A program made the position numbers and the translations under genes. DNA of 47,725 nt from Gallionella sp. (lineage in GTDB: Bacteria > Pseudomonadota > Gammaproteobacteria > Burkholderiales > Gallionellaceae): the NCBI GenBank assembly GCA_017880865.1, contig JADGRL010000022.1:1-47725 (forward strand). Direction: 5' to 3'. The notes beneath the pieces are model-generated. The model ran no database searches, had not been told where the DNA came from, and saw only the letters and a program-made list of their open reading frames with translations. Within the stretch, counting starts at the first letter, position 1; each line of letters starts with the position of its first letter. Below are positions 36,947-46,129 of this stretch, piece by piece.

Positions 36947-37143
36947 GCTGCATCCTCTTCTTTGGCATCTTCTCGGGTTTCATCTCTGGCATTGCGCATC
37001 AGGCGCACCTGTTGCAAGGTAATTTTTCTTTTGTGTATGACCATCGCGATCTCAATCGCAAAAATAATCAGCGCAAATGTATACGAACCGAACCATACAT
37101 AGGTGAGCGGGTTTTCCCTCATCCAGATATCCAGGCTAATCAT
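36943..37143 (-). CDS. ccmD: Heme exporter protein CcmD
   Basis: A 66-residue small protein with one membrane segment (about residues 15-36, [21 protein letters not shown]) and a basic, charged cytoplasmic tail. Size, topology and place between ccmC and ccmE are those of CcmD, which helps release holo-CcmE from the CcmABC complex. Its start overlaps the ccmC stop by 4 bases. Confidence 0.9.
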   Translation of the reverse strand: MISLDIWMRENPLTYVWFGSYTFALIIFAIEIAMVIHKRKITLQQVRLMRNARDETREDAKEEDAA

Positions 37144-37895
37144 TGTTTCACCTCCGACAAGTCAGCAATCCCCGGCAATTGAGTAACCCAGGCCGTATTT
37201 CGTTCGCGCTCCAGAATGATGCTGCGCACCCGCGCCAACACAACCGCAATCGCATATAACCAGCAGGCTGCCAGCATCGTGAACATGGCCTGCTGCATCG
37301 CGATGTGCATGCTGGTGCCGCTGAACTTGATGGTCGAGCCCTGATGCAGGGTATTCCACCACGTTACCGAAAAATAAATGATCGGCACATTGACCGAACC
37401 GACTATGGCCAGCAATGCGGCGGCACGGTCGGCGCGGCGCGGATCTTCAATTGAGGCATGCAATGCGATGAAGCCCAGATACAGGAATAACAGGATGAGT
37501 TCGGAAGTCAGGCGCGCATCCCACAGCCACCACGCGCCCCACATCGGCTTTCCCCACAGTGCGCCGGTCCACAATGAAATCAGGGCGAACAGTGCGCCGG
37601 TCGGAGCGATCGCGCTGGCCATCATGGCCGACAAACGGGTATTGAAGATCAACCCCAATGCCGCGTAGCCTGCCATGATCAGATAAAGAAACATGGATAG
37701 AATGGAAGCCGGGACATGGATGAACATGATCCGGTAAAACTCGCCTTGCTGAGCATCCATCGGCGCGACAAAAAAGCCGATATACAAACCAATTGCAAAC
37801 AGGATCGCGGCGAAAAATGCGAACCACGGAATCATCTTCCCGGCCAAGCCGTAAAAGGTGGTGGGTGCGGAATATTTGAACCAGTTGATTGCCAA
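37140..37895 (-). CDS. ccmC: Heme transporter subunit CcmC
   Basis: A 251-residue membrane protein with six segments and the WWD signature WGAWWLWDARLTSELILL flanked by conserved histidines (FIHVPAS and STLHQGST-type WNTLHQGS). It loads heme onto CcmE. The start codon is TTG at 37895, with GGAG seven bases upstream; notably this binding site lies in a duplicated copy of the 3' end of ccmB. Confidence 0.95.
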   Translation of the reverse strand: MAINWFKYSAPTTFYGLAGKMIPWFAFFAAILFAIGLYIGFFVAPMDAQQGEFYRIMFIHVPASILSMFLYLIMAGYAALGLIFNTRLSAMMASAIAPTGALFALISLWTGALWGKPMWGAWWLWDARLTSELILLFLYLGFIALHASIEDPRRADRAAALLAIVGSVNVPIIYFSVTWWNTLHQGSTIKFSGTSMHIAMQQAMFTMLAACWLYAIAVVLARVRSIILERERNTAWVTQLPGIADLSEVKQ

Positions 37896-37899
37896 ATTA

Positions 37900-37947
37900 T
37901 TACTCCATCGAAATACGCAACGTCTATTCCATCGAAATGCGCAAAGC
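37900..37947 (-). repeat. 24-base tandem duplication at the ccmB 3' end
   Basis: Two adjacent 24-base units read, on the minus strand, LRISME-stop twice in the same frame; the first ends TAG (37924-37926), the second TAA (37900-37902). They differ at 5-6 positions. The second copy supplies the GGAG that serves the TTG start of ccmC. Confidence 0.8.
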
Positions 37948-38607
37948 CTGGGCGGTCACCCATGGGGTGAACACCAGAGCCAACACCAACAAAGCCCCCA
38001 ACAAGGATAAATGGGACGCGATGCTTAATCCGCTTGATACAGCTTCAACTGCTCCAGTGCCAAAAATCAGCACCGGAATGCACAGCGGCAACACCAGCAG
38101 CGACAACAGCACGCCACCACCGCGTAATCCCAACGTCAATGCTGCACCGATCGCACCTACCATGCTAAGTATCGGCGTTCCCAACAGCAGGCCTATGATC
38201 AACACACCGATAGCCTGCGCTGACATATCGAACTGCAAACCCAACACCGGAGCCATCAGCACCAGCGGTAATCCGGATACCATCCAGTGCGCGGTCATCT
38301 TGCCCAGCACCAGTATGGACAAAGACTGTGGCGCCAGCATCATCTGCTCCAGCGTACCATCCAGATAATCGGCCGAGAATAATCGCCCCAGCGACAGCAT
38401 CGAAGCCAGCAACGCCGCCACCCACAGCACACCCGCCGCCATCTTGCGCAACATGTCCGGTTCCGGGCCGACTCCCAATGGAAACAGGCTAGCCACCATC
38501 ACGAAAAAAATCAGCGTGGTGAACACATCCGCACGGCGACGCATCGCCAACACCAGATCGCGCCTGATCACCAACACCAGCAAATCGAGCATCGTGAATT
38601 TCTTCAT
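37924..38607 (-). CDS. ccmB: Heme exporter subunit CcmB
   Basis: A 227-residue protein with six membrane segments, starting MKKFTMLDLLVLVIRRDLVLAMRR, with FSADYLDGTLEQMML and KMTAHWMVSGLPL of the CcmB family. It is the permease partner of CcmA in the complex that releases heme-loaded CcmE. The frame extends upstream over ccmA to 38766, but the ATG at 38607 overlaps the ccmA TGA as ATGA and gives the family length. Confidence 0.95.
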   Translation of the reverse strand: MKKFTMLDLLVLVIRRDLVLAMRRRADVFTTLIFFVMVASLFPLGVGPEPDMLRKMAAGVLWVAALLASMLSLGRLFSADYLDGTLEQMMLAPQSLSILVLGKMTAHWMVSGLPLVLMAPVLGLQFDMSAQAIGVLIIGLLLGTPILSMVGAIGAALTLGLRGGGVLLSLLVLPLCIPVLIFGTGAVEAVSSGLSIASHLSLLGALLVLALVFTPWVTAQALRISME

Positions 38608-39218
38608 GACAGCGACAAAGTACGCATTTCCATCCCCGCCACATGCAAAGGCTGGTGCGTGGTAAAAATCACCATTCCCTGCTTCGCCAGATGTTCGGCG
38701 ATCAATTCCTGCATCAACGCCACAGCTCCGACATCGAGCGCGGCCAAAGGTTCGTCGAGTATCCACAATGTGGCATCACTGACCAGCAAACGTGCCAGTG
38801 CTACGCGTCGACGCTGGCCTTGTGAAAGCACTTTGGTTGGCAACCTCTCGCGACCGCGCAAGCCCATACGGCGCAGAGCGGCCATCGCCTCTTTTTCTTC
38901 AAGCTCAATCCCCGAAAGACCGGCCGAAATGCGCAAGTTTTCCAGCGCGCTCAACTCATCTTTAATTGCATTCAAATGTCCGAGGTATAGCATCTCGGCA
39001 TAGTATTCCTCATCCAGCTCGCGGATGCTCTCGCCGCGCCAGACAATCTCACCCTCATCCGGCATCAAAAAGCCGCACAAGGTACGCAACAAACTGGTTT
39101 TTCCGCTGCCGTTCACGCCTTGTACTTGCATGATCTGCCCGGGCAGTAGATTAAAACTCAACCCCGAAAACAAACGATGATCGCCGCGACTACAAGCAAG
39201 ATTGCTGACTTCCAGCAT
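38604..39218 (-). CDS. ccmA: Heme exporter ATP-binding subunit CcmA
   Basis: A 204-residue ABC ATPase with Walker A GVNGSGKTS at residues 34-42, the signature LSQGQRRRVALARLL and Walker B LWILDEPLAALD, then the switch His in FTTHQPL. It powers release of holo-CcmE from CcmCD. It is the first gene of the operon. The frame could start 16 codons earlier, but MLEVSNLACSRGDHRLF is the family start, with AGGTT upstream. Confidence 0.95.
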   Translation of the reverse strand: MLEVSNLACSRGDHRLFSGLSFNLLPGQIMQVQGVNGSGKTSLLRTLCGFLMPDEGEIVWRGESIRELDEEYYAEMLYLGHLNAIKDELSALENLRISAGLSGIELEEKEAMAALRRMGLRGRERLPTKVLSQGQRRRVALARLLVSDATLWILDEPLAALDVGAVALMQELIAEHLAKQGMVIFTTHQPLHVAGMEMRTLSLS

Positions 39219-39506
39219 GAAGGATGAACCTGAAATTTGACAACGCGGGATTATATACGATTGCATCCGGCAGTAACAATGCGAATGCCGGTACCGCGCA
39301 AAGACCCTCGACTGAGCATGACATTATCTTAGACCAGCTATTGGTTTTACAGAAGTTTCATCAGGGCAGTCCTGCGCGAACGCAGACAAGGCTAGTTTTC
39401 ATCCTCGTATTGCTGGGAACCCTGCAAAGCTTATATTGAATCCGCTATGCGCTGACAAAGGTTATAATTATAAAATATTATGATTAATCTTTTGCAGAGG
39501 AACAAC
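39219..39506. promoter_or_regulatory. Divergent promoter region between ccmA and fabI
   Basis: No gene is visible in these 288 bases. For fabI a perfect TATAAT lies at 39463-39468 without a well-spaced -35 box. The ccm operon promoter should lie on the minus strand here, but I cannot point to it. Confidence 0.45.
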
Positions 39507-40295
39507 ATGGGATTTCTGGCCAACAAACGCATTTTGATTACCGGCATGATCAGCACTCGCTCGATTGCTTACGGGGTCGCGCAAGCCATGCACCGCGAGG
39601 GAGCGGAACTCGCATTCACCTATCAGGGCGAGCGAGTACGTGATAGGGTTTTGGGTCTAGCCAAACAATTCAACAGCGAGCTAGTCTTTCAATGCGATGT
39701 CGGCAGCGATGACGACATCAACCAACTGTTCGTCGATCTGAACAAACACTGGGACGGCTTCGATGGTTTTGTGCATGCGATCGCATTTGCACCCCGCGAA
39801 GCATTGGACGGAGAGTTTCTGGATGGTTTCAGCCGCGAGGCTTTCCGTATCGCGCATGATATCAGCGCCTACAGCTTTCCGGCCATGGCCAAGGCCGCAC
39901 TGCCCATGATGCAAGGCCGCAACGCCGCGCTGCTGACCATGAGTTATCTCGGTGCGGTGCGCACCATGCCGCACTACAACGTGATGGGCATGGCCAAGGC
40001 CAGCCTGGAAGCCAGTGTGCGTTATCTGGCGATGCAACTGGGCAAACAAGGAATACGCGCGAACGCGATTTCTGCCGGACCGATCAAGACGCTGGCTGCG
40101 GCCGGCATCGCCGATTTCAGCAAACTGCTAGGCTACAACGAGAAGCACGCGCCACTCAAACGTAACGTCACGATCGAAGAAGTCGGCAATGCCGCCGCAT
40201 TCCTGTGCAGTGATCTGGCCAGCGGCATCACCGGTGAAATCACTTACGTGGACGGTGGATTCAACACCACGTCATTGGGCACTACCCAGGAATAA
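39507..40295 (+). CDS. fabI: Enoyl-[acyl-carrier-protein] reductase (NADH) FabI
   Basis: A 262-residue short-chain dehydrogenase of the FabI type: [26 protein letters not shown] at the start, the catalytic Tyr and Lys in [19 protein letters not shown], and [12 protein letters not shown] near the substrate loop. It reduces enoyl-ACP in the last step of each fatty acid elongation round and is the target class of triclosan. The frame can start at 39480, but GAGG seven bases before the ATG at 39507 and the family start decide for the latter. Confidence 0.97.
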   Translation: MGFLANKRILITGMISTRSIAYGVAQAMHREGAELAFTYQGERVRDRVLGLAKQFNSELVFQCDVGSDDDINQLFVDLNKHWDGFDGFVHAIAFAPREALDGEFLDGFSREAFRIAHDISAYSFPAMAKAALPMMQGRNAALLTMSYLGAVRTMPHYNVMGMAKASLEASVRYLAMQLGKQGIRANAISAGPIKTLAAAGIADFSKLLGYNEKHAPLKRNVTIEEVGNAAAFLCSDLASGITGEITYVDGGFNTTSLGTTQE

Positions 40296-40314
40296 TTCGC
40301 CAGGAAAAATAGAG

Positions 40315-40370
40315 TGTATCACCCAATAAAAAACGCCACTCGATAGTGGCGTTTTTTATTGGGTGATACA
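40315..40370. terminator. Bidirectional terminator between fabI and ppiD
   Basis: A perfect inverted repeat with 26-base arms around the loop CGAT. The inner GC-rich stem (ACGCCACT/AGTGGCGT) is flanked by A-runs on one side and T-runs on the other, so it can terminate transcription in both directions for the convergent fabI and ppiD genes. Confidence 0.95.
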
Positions 40371-40389
40371 AAATCAAAATTTCACTGTT

Positions 40390-42294
40390 TTATTCTTTGG
40401 TCTCAATTTTTGACACTGCCTCAGGCAAAGTTACCCTGATCGTCGCCTGCCGCTTCGCATCAGTCAGATAAGCATGGGACATTTCTTCGCCAGTCAGTTG
40501 ACGCAATTGCTGAACGTAACGTGCGCGTTTCGCGTCATCAATCGCCTCACCTTCTTTGACGGCATCAATACGAACCAGCACATAACCATCTTGAGCCGTT
40601 TCCGCACCGACAAACTGCGGCAACTTGGCTGCATTCGCCTGGAATATTTGCCGAACCAGTCCGGCATCCAGCGAGCCATGTTGCGCACGAGTAACGCTCT
40701 GGGCCGCACCCCAGCTCAATGTCGGTTTATTCCCACCCTGCAACTGCTCCAATGTCGACTTGCCCTGCTTTGCAGCCAGTTCCAGCGCCAGCTGACGCAA
40801 TAATTTTTGGCGGATCATTTCCTGCACTTCGCTCAAGGCACGTACAGAGGCGGGCTTGTATTCCCGAATACGCGCTGCAACTAACGTATTCGCTGCCACT
40901 TCGATCGCAGCCGTGTTGCGCTTATTCTTCACGACTTCATCGTTAAAAATGGCCTGCAACATTTTTGCTGTCCACGGCTCTCCAGCAGCCGCTCCTTTGA
41001 TCAACCATCCGCTCTGCTCAATCTTCGCACCAGCCAGATCGGCAGCCACCTTCAACGTATCGCTTTGCTCATAAACAGCATTGCTGAATTTCTCCGCCGT
41101 CTCGGCAAACTTGTCGGCAGCTTTTTGCTGGCGCAGTTTATTTGCAATACCTTCACGCGCCTCGTCAAACGGCAAAATCCTGGATGGCTTAACTGCAACC
41201 AACTGGATGATGTGATAACCGAAATCCGACTTCACCAGCCCGCTGATTTCACCGACTTTCAAAGCAAAAGTCGCGTCTTCGAACGGCTTGACCATTGCGC
41301 CTCGGCCAAAATATCCAAGATCGCCGCCTTTCGTGGCAGAGCCGGGATCTTGCGAATTTTTCTTGGCTAATTCGGCAAACTTGGCTGGGTTTTGCTTGGC
41401 TTGCTGCAGCAACAGTTCGGCACGAGCCTTGGCCGCATCCTGCTCGGCTTGCGACGCGGCAGCCCTCACGGAAATCAGGATATGCGCAGCACGGCGTTCC
41501 TCAGGCGTGCCAAAATCACTCAGATGATCATCGTAAAACTTGCGCACAACCTCATGGCTCACATCGACCTTTGCAAGAAGATCATCCACAGATAATTTCA
41601 CATACTCTACTTTGGCCTGCTCTTGAACCTGGAACTCATTTGAGTTTTGTTCGTAATATTTCTTCAGTGCGGCATCGTCCACTTTCGCCTGTGTAATAAA
41701 CGACTGAAATGAGATCGGTGACACACTGACCACCCGTTGCTGCTCGTTCAACCGAATAACGTTGTCCGCAACGCTGTTTGCTGCAAATCCATTTTGTGCA
41801 TAAGCATCCTGCATTTGTTGCCCAAGCAATTCGTCGCGCACGCGCGCTTCAAACGTCATTGGCGCCATATTCTGATTTGCCAGCACAGCTTCATAACGTT
41901 TCTTATCAAACTTCCCGCCATCATGAAACGCATCGATTCCAGCAATAACCTGCGCCACTTGCTCATCCGGCACAGCCAACTTTGCGGCCTTGGCACGCTC
42001 GACCAGCAAACGCTGGGAGACAAGATTATCCAGCACCGCACGCTTCATCTCAGGAGTGTCGAACATCGCCACATCAAAGTTTGCGCCTAACTGCTGACGC
42101 ATCCTGTCTTGTTGCTGGTGAAGCGCATTTTCAAGTTCTTGTTGAGTGACCTTAATGCCATTCACCGTAGCAACAACTTCTGCTGCATTTCCAGATTTGT
42201 CATATGAGCTCACTCCCCATAATGCAAATGGCAAAATAATTATTGCTAGGACAATCTGTACCAGCCGTTTTTTTTCATGTACAAAATCAAACAT
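40390..42294 (-). CDS. ppiD: Periplasmic chaperone / peptidyl-prolyl isomerase PpiD
   Basis: A 634-residue membrane-anchored SurA-like protein: a short cytoplasmic start, one membrane segment at about residues 10-30 ([21 protein letters not shown]), the SurA-N chaperone region ([15 protein letters not shown]), a parvulin domain at about 268-370 ([11 protein letters not shown] ... FGYHIIQLV) and a long C-terminal chaperone part. It works at the SecYEG exit on newly exported proteins. The start ATG at 42294 has GGTGG at good spacing; the longer frame to 42309 has not. In related genomes, from memory, it follows lon-hupB-tRNA genes, which fits the tRNA remnant just upstream. Confidence 0.95.
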   Translation of the reverse strand: MFDFVHEKKRLVQIVLAIIILPFALWGVSSYDKSGNAAEVVATVNGIKVTQQELENALHQQQDRMRQQLGANFDVAMFDTPEMKRAVLDNLVSQRLLVERAKAAKLAVPDEQVAQVIAGIDAFHDGGKFDKKRYEAVLANQNMAPMTFEARVRDELLGQQMQDAYAQNGFAANSVADNVIRLNEQQRVVSVSPISFQSFITQAKVDDAALKKYYEQNSNEFQVQEQAKVEYVKLSVDDLLAKVDVSHEVVRKFYDDHLSDFGTPEERRAAHILISVRAAASQAEQDAAKARAELLLQQAKQNPAKFAELAKKNSQDPGSATKGGDLGYFGRGAMVKPFEDATFALKVGEISGLVKSDFGYHIIQLVAVKPSRILPFDEAREGIANKLRQQKAADKFAETAEKFSNAVYEQSDTLKVAADLAGAKIEQSGWLIKGAAAGEPWTAKMLQAIFNDEVVKNKRNTAAIEVAANTLVAARIREYKPASVRALSEVQEMIRQKLLRQLALELAAKQGKSTLEQLQGGNKPTLSWGAAQSVTRAQHGSLDAGLVRQIFQANAAKLPQFVGAETAQDGYVLVRIDAVKEGEAIDDAKRARYVQQLRQLTGEEMSHAYLTDAKRQATIRVTLPEAVSKIETKE

Positions 42295-42333
42295 AGCGAT
42301 GCCACCCAACTATTGATTTAAAGAAACAGAATG

Positions 42334-42358
42334 AAAAAAGGCGAACTTTCGTTCGCCT
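42334..42358 (-). terminator. tRNA-type terminator kept next to the tRNA remnant
   Basis: On the minus strand AGGCGAAC-GAAA-GTTCGCCT is a perfect 8-base stem with a GAAA loop, followed by a T-run. It directly follows the 3' end remnant of a tRNA at 42364-42381, five bases away, as a normal tRNA terminator would. Confidence 0.8.
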
Positions 42359-42363
42359 CAATT

Positions 42364-42381
42364 TGGCGGAGTGGACGGGAC
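42364..42381 (-). other. tRNA 3'-end remnant (probably tRNA-Asp), candidate att site
   Basis: Read on the minus strand: GTCCCGTCCACTCCGCCA, which is the T-stem 3' strand (CCCGT), a 7-base acceptor strand (CCACTCC), discriminator G and CCA. It matches the 3' end of bacterial tRNA-Asp apart from the acceptor bases that vary. Upstream of it (plus side beyond 42381) tRNA homology stops abruptly in the T loop. An intact tRNA is not in the window. Confidence 0.6.
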
Positions 42382-42506
42382 ACTCCCCTAAAAAGGCTAA
42401 ACCTATTGAAATAAAACAGGATTTTTTTCCGCCTCACTTAAAGTGTCACTAAAATAGTGTGACCCCAATGTGTGACACCTGAATTATATCTTATGTCTGT
42501 ATTAGA

Positions 42507-43916
42507 ATGAAAGCATCGATTCTTAATATTAAGGGTAAACGGAACATCCCGTTGCCCCTCATTCGAATACTTCAACCCGTGCCAGACTTCCTCCAACTAC
42601 CTAATCTGCGAACTCTGTCGGTACAGGACAATCACGGCATCTACCAAGTAGAAGCCATCGGGACGATCACCCCGACTGCATGTCCCTACTGTAAGTCTGA
42701 TTTTTACCGGCATGGCACAGAACGGCAGATGTACATTGATGCACCAGTCCGTGGCAATCGAGTCATGATTGAAATCGAGCGCAAGCGTTACCGCTGCAAG
42801 TCATGCGGCAAGACAATATATGAGCCTCTTCCGGACATTCACGAAAAACGACTAGCAACTGCACGACTAGTAAAATATGTCCAGGAAAGAGTCATAAAGC
42901 AAACATTCTCCTCCTTGGCTGTTGAGGTTGGCATGGACGAAAAATCAATTCGACACATTTTCGATGATCACATCAACTCCTTGTGCCAAAACGTACGTTT
43001 CGAAACTCCAGAAATACTTGGGATAGATGATGTCAAGTGCTCAGGCAGCTTCAGGTGCATTCTTACCAATATTGAAAAGCTTTCCGTTTTCGACTTATTG
43101 CCTTCATGTGACCAGGAGAAATTAAGCCAACATTTCAGCACGTTGGCAGACAAACACAATGTCAAAGTCATTACCATGGATCTGTCGAGAACCTTCAGGC
43201 AAGTTGCCCAAGAGCACTTTCCCGAACGAATCATCATCGCCGATAGATTCCACGTAACTAAAATGGCAAACGATGCGCTAGAAAAGGTGCGCAGGAAATT
43301 ATGGAGACACCTCGACAAGGAAACCAAAACAGCTCTTAAGCACGACCGGCACAAACTGAAGAGTCGCAGAAAGACTCTGTCGCCGGAACACGCCATAAAC
43401 CTAGAATCTGTTCTGTCATGCATGCCTGAAATAAAAGCAGCCTACGAAGCAAAGGAACAGTTTTTCGATTTGTATGAACATCCGTCTAGACAACACGCCG
43501 AGGTGGCAGCCGCAAACTGGCTGTCTGAGCTTGCCCCTTCAATACGCGGAGACTTCAAACCTTGCATTGCCGCCATTACTGGCTGGAATAGGGAGATTTT
43601 TAACTATTACGAATGCGAAGTAACGAACGCCTATACTGAGTCCGCCAATCGATTGATCAATGATATCGAACGGGCCGGTCGTGGTTACGACTTCGAAGTC
43701 ATAAGGGCGAAGCTTCTATATAACGAAAAATCAAGAAGTAACACCCGACAGTCCATTCGTCGAAAGGTGCGCAAAGAAATCTCCACGCACAGCTTGATAG
43801 GGTCATTCACAAAACCCCAAAAAAGGTACGAAACCGTATTTAATGAACAAGCCGTCGAATTCGGACCCTACATACCTACATTGATTGAACTCATTAATGA
43901 TGGGCAAATCGGATAG
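42507..43916 (+). mobile_element. ISL3-family transposase gene (insertion sequence, ends not found)
   Basis: A 469-residue transposase. A zinc ribbon (C59-x2-C62 and C97-x2-C100) and a helix-turn-helix precede the DDE core: D174 in EILGIDDVKC, D225 in VITMDLSRTFR, and E378 in NAYTESANRLIND. The layout and the motif ADRFHVTK match the ISL3 family (IS1001/IS1167-like). The ORF is full length and uninterrupted, so the element may be active. I looked for terminal inverted repeats on both sides within about 150 bases and found no convincing pair, so element borders are not given. It is the first gene after the tRNA remnant. Confidence 0.88.
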
Positions 43917-43985
43917 AGTGAATCGCAATTTCAACGCCCAATTCCGGATACCCGATTAAAAGGTTTTATTGAGGAACACTTTCAG

Positions 43986-44411
43986 CTACGCCGAAATGGA
44001 CCCGAGAAGCGAAACTTTTTCGAGTAATATCACACCCGCTTTGATCAGATCGATCAACAGTTGATCGTCAATTTCAAGGTGTCCCTCATACTCCGCAAGA
44101 TTTCGCTTGTTATGACAGTTCGCCAGAATGCGCCAGACTTCCGGACCGATGCCCAATGTATGTTCGAGCACTTGAAAAACAAGGTAGCGGTTTTCTGACC
44201 GGTAGCCATGCCAGCGCAGTGCGGCAAGAGCAAATGCGTGAGATGCGTTGTAAGCCAGATCGAATCTACTTTCGACTGACAACGTCTCGTTTCGAGCATC
44301 AATTAAACGCGCTCTACCCGAACGCACCAACCCATCAAATTCGGTTTGGCTGCCAGGCTCAACCTTCAACCCGTGAGCTTTAACGAGATTATTCAGCTTC
44401 TGTGAGGTCAC
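43986..44411 (-). CDS. HEPN-type protein of a HEPN/MNT pair
   Basis: A 141-residue all-helical protein with ARNETLSVESRFDLAYNASHAFALAAL, typical of the HEPN fold (Arg-Phe-x2-AYNAxHxxxxA), and the catalytic-type segment R103-N-L-A-E-Y108 in place of the classical RX4-6H. It is encoded directly after a nucleotidyltransferase, the usual order of HEPN/MNT toxin-antitoxin-like modules, in which the MNT AMP-modifies a Tyr near the HEPN RNase site. I choose the GTG at 44411 with GGA seven bases upstream; the TTG at 44423 is an alternative. It overlaps the upstream gene by 23 bases. Confidence 0.7.
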   Translation of the reverse strand: MTSQKLNNLVKAHGLKVEPGSQTEFDGLVRSGRARLIDARNETLSVESRFDLAYNASHAFALAALRWHGYRSENRYLVFQVLEHTLGIGPEVWRILANCHNKRNLAEYEGHLEIDDQLLIDLIKAGVILLEKVSLLGSISA

Positions 44412-44994
44412 GTTCTGATCCAATCAGGAATATCTTTGGTTGTGCCATTATACGTGTGAGAAAAGCGTTCCCATCTTTGATTTTCCGGCTTATGTCTTCA
44501 TTAGAGTAAACGGATGGATTGATTTTTCTTCCTAACCGATCTTCGGCTGGAATCAGTGCTGAATACAACTCGGGGTAGGCGATACCATTTCCAGTCACCA
44601 AAACGTCAATGTCGCTCGCGGACGTGTCCGCTCCTTTCGCGACCGACCCATAAATGAAAGCAACAGTCACGTTGTTCGCGATTGGCATCAGTGCCTGACG
44701 TATTACATCGGCCATACCAAAGGTCTTCAGCACAATACCGCGCAATTCTTCAAAAATTGGAGCTTTACGGTTAGCCTGATAATGTTTTTGGTTGCCAATT
44801 TTGGTTACTGTAACCAATCCTGATTCAGTAAGCTTTGACAATTCACGCACCACCGCCCCCGTACCGGAGCCAGCCAGACGAAACATCTCGTTGGCATAAA
44901 AGCTGCGGTCAGGATTTCCATACAACACCCCCAGAACAGAGCGCTGCACCTTGGAAAATAAGGCATCGGATAGATTGGCTGTTTGCTGTTTCAC
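44389..44994 (-). CDS. wHTH-nucleotidyltransferase (MNT) fusion protein
   Basis: A 201-residue protein: an N-terminal winged helix of about 75 residues (VLGVLYGNPDRSFYANEMFRLAGSGTGAVVRELSKLTESGLV) fused to a minimal nucleotidyltransferase with the catalytic GS-x10-DID pattern (G116-S117, D128, D130). MNT enzymes transfer nucleotides to partner proteins; here the partner should be the HEPN protein encoded next. The winged helix suggests self-regulation through the inverted repeat at 45007-45044. The open frame starts at 45066, but that extension would run through the operator; the GTG at 44994 is preferred although its GGAG is rather close. Confidence 0.7.
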   Translation of the reverse strand: MKQQTANLSDALFSKVQRSVLGVLYGNPDRSFYANEMFRLAGSGTGAVVRELSKLTESGLVTVTKIGNQKHYQANRKAPIFEELRGIVLKTFGMADVIRQALMPIANNVTVAFIYGSVAKGADTSASDIDVLVTGNGIAYPELYSALIPAEDRLGRKINPSVYSNEDISRKIKDGNAFLTRIMAQPKIFLIGSERDLTEAE

Positions 44995-45006
44995 GGCTCC
45001 ATGATA

Positions 45007-45044
45007 ATACCCATTATGGGAATAATCAATCCCAATATGGGTAT
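45007..45044. promoter_or_regulatory. Inverted-repeat operator ahead of the MNT/HEPN genes
   Basis: Arms ATACCCATTATGGGA and TCCCAATATGGGTAT (15 bases, two mismatches) around an 8-base spacer. Each arm is itself a small palindrome of the form CCCAnnATGGG. It lies 13-50 bases upstream of the GTG start and overlaps a TATTAT -10-like element, so binding of a dimeric winged-helix protein would block transcription. Confidence 0.6.
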
Positions 45045-45206
45045 GTTTGGCAGCCAATGGTCGCAATCGGGCAGCTCAGTTTCTTTCGCTCACGGGAATT
45101 TTCATTGCTATGAAGCCGACGTTCGCCAATCCTCACTATCGACACATAGCCGACCTTGGCGACTGTCCGCTATCTGGCAAACAATTTAGCGGGACTAATT
45201 CACCAA

Positions 45207-45515
45207 TCAATAATCTCTTTCAACCTTGCTCACGCGAATCCGTGACTCGCCGTACCACACGGCTTCCATTTCCTGCACTTTCCTGTGTTCAGGGTGTGCC
45301 TTCCAGGCTCGTATAGCTTCCAGAGATTCCCAGTATGACACCGAAATGCCGATGTCCTGCCGTGCTGCCTCATAACCTAAAAAACCCGGCTGCTGACGGG
45401 CAAGCTCAAGAACACGTTTCGCTGCTTCCGCATATCCGTTGTCACCGTCGGTTCTGACGGAAGTGAAAATGACCGCGTAATACGGCGGTTTTGGAGTGTT
45501 TGCTATCTTGCTCAT
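45207..45515 (-). CDS. Antibiotic biosynthesis monooxygenase (ABM) domain protein
   Basis: A 102-residue single-domain protein of the dimeric alpha/beta-barrel type: YYAVIFTSVRTDGDNGYAEAAKRVLELARQQPGFLGYEAAR ... SVSYWESLEAIRAWKAHPEHRKVQ is the usual ABM pattern (PGFLGYE, YWxS, WKxHPEH). Such proteins are small oxygenases or heme/quinone-binding proteins; no cofactor can be predicted. AGGAAATTAC precedes the ATG as binding site. It lies left of the integron cassettes but no attC is attached to it. Confidence 0.8.
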   Translation of the reverse strand: MSKIANTPKPPYYAVIFTSVRTDGDNGYAEAAKRVLELARQQPGFLGYEAARQDIGISVSYWESLEAIRAWKAHPEHRKVQEMEAVWYGESRIRVSKVERDY

Positions 45516-45585
45516 GTAATTTCCTTTGCTATATGGACGGCTCTCTCCTCATTCTGATGTCCAGCGATGAGTTCAGACATAGCTT

Positions 45586-46098
45586 TCATGCTGCATTGAT
45601 ACCCGACTGAAAACGAGAGAGGTAGGTCATAAGGTCAGCGGGAACACCCCCTCGACAGACCAGCGTAGGCCACACCTCAACAGGAGGTTCTTTCACCAGC
45701 ACAGGAGCGAGAGTGACATCGTCAAAGTCGTCGTGCAGATAATGCCTGCCTCCGCAACGACGAGCATCACAGGATATGCGAATTCCAGGACCACACTCGC
45801 GCCAATGACAGATGCGACCAATGTAACGGCCATCTGGGTTTGCGAGAAATATATCGGCACCTTTATTCCTCGTTTGTGCGGCCCCCTTCAACTTTCGTGC
45901 GGCGGTCGCAAGACCCGAGAGGTCAGCAGCATCATCAACGGTGACGAGAACATCTGCATCTTTGGGATCCGCATTTTCTTTGGTAAGTGAGCCGACCAAG
46001 GCAATCCTTCTTACTCCGGGCATAGCCTTAGCCCGGTCAATAAACCGGAAGGCTTCGGCAATGAGGAATGCTCGAATATCTGATTCAGTCTGTTGCAT
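45586..46098 (-). CDS. Nucleotidyltransferase-fold protein with Cys/His-rich C-terminal part
   Basis: A 170-residue protein: the nucleotidyltransferase core VRRIALVGSLTKENADPKDADVLVTV holds G36-S37 and D47-x-D49, the catalytic pattern of the pol-beta superfamily. The second half carries a cluster of Cys and His (HWRECGPGIRISCDARRCGGRHYLHDD) that could bind zinc. The gene starts 32 bases after the R' end of an attC, with GGAG nine bases before the ATG, as a cassette gene would, but I find no attC after its stop. It may be the terminal cassette with a lost attC, or a gene at the array edge. Confidence 0.65.
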   Translation of the reverse strand: MQQTESDIRAFLIAEAFRFIDRAKAMPGVRRIALVGSLTKENADPKDADVLVTVDDAADLSGLATAARKLKGAAQTRNKGADIFLANPDGRYIGRICHWRECGPGIRISCDARRCGGRHYLHDDFDDVTLAPVLVKEPPVEVWPTLVCRGGVPADLMTYLSRFQSGINAA

Positions 46099-46129
46099 CG
46101 CAATGGGCTCCGAAGCTACTCTTTATGAC

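Noticed and set aside
42382..42506. Terminal inverted repeat of the ISL3-type element
   Set aside because: Short GTGTCAC/GTGTGAC palindromes occur upstream, but I found no matching partner after 43916, so element ends are not claimed.
45060..45206. An attC behind the ABM-domain gene, which would make it a cassette
   Set aside because: No GTTRRRY/RYYYAAC pair with a foldable interior lies within range; the gene is kept as ordinary.
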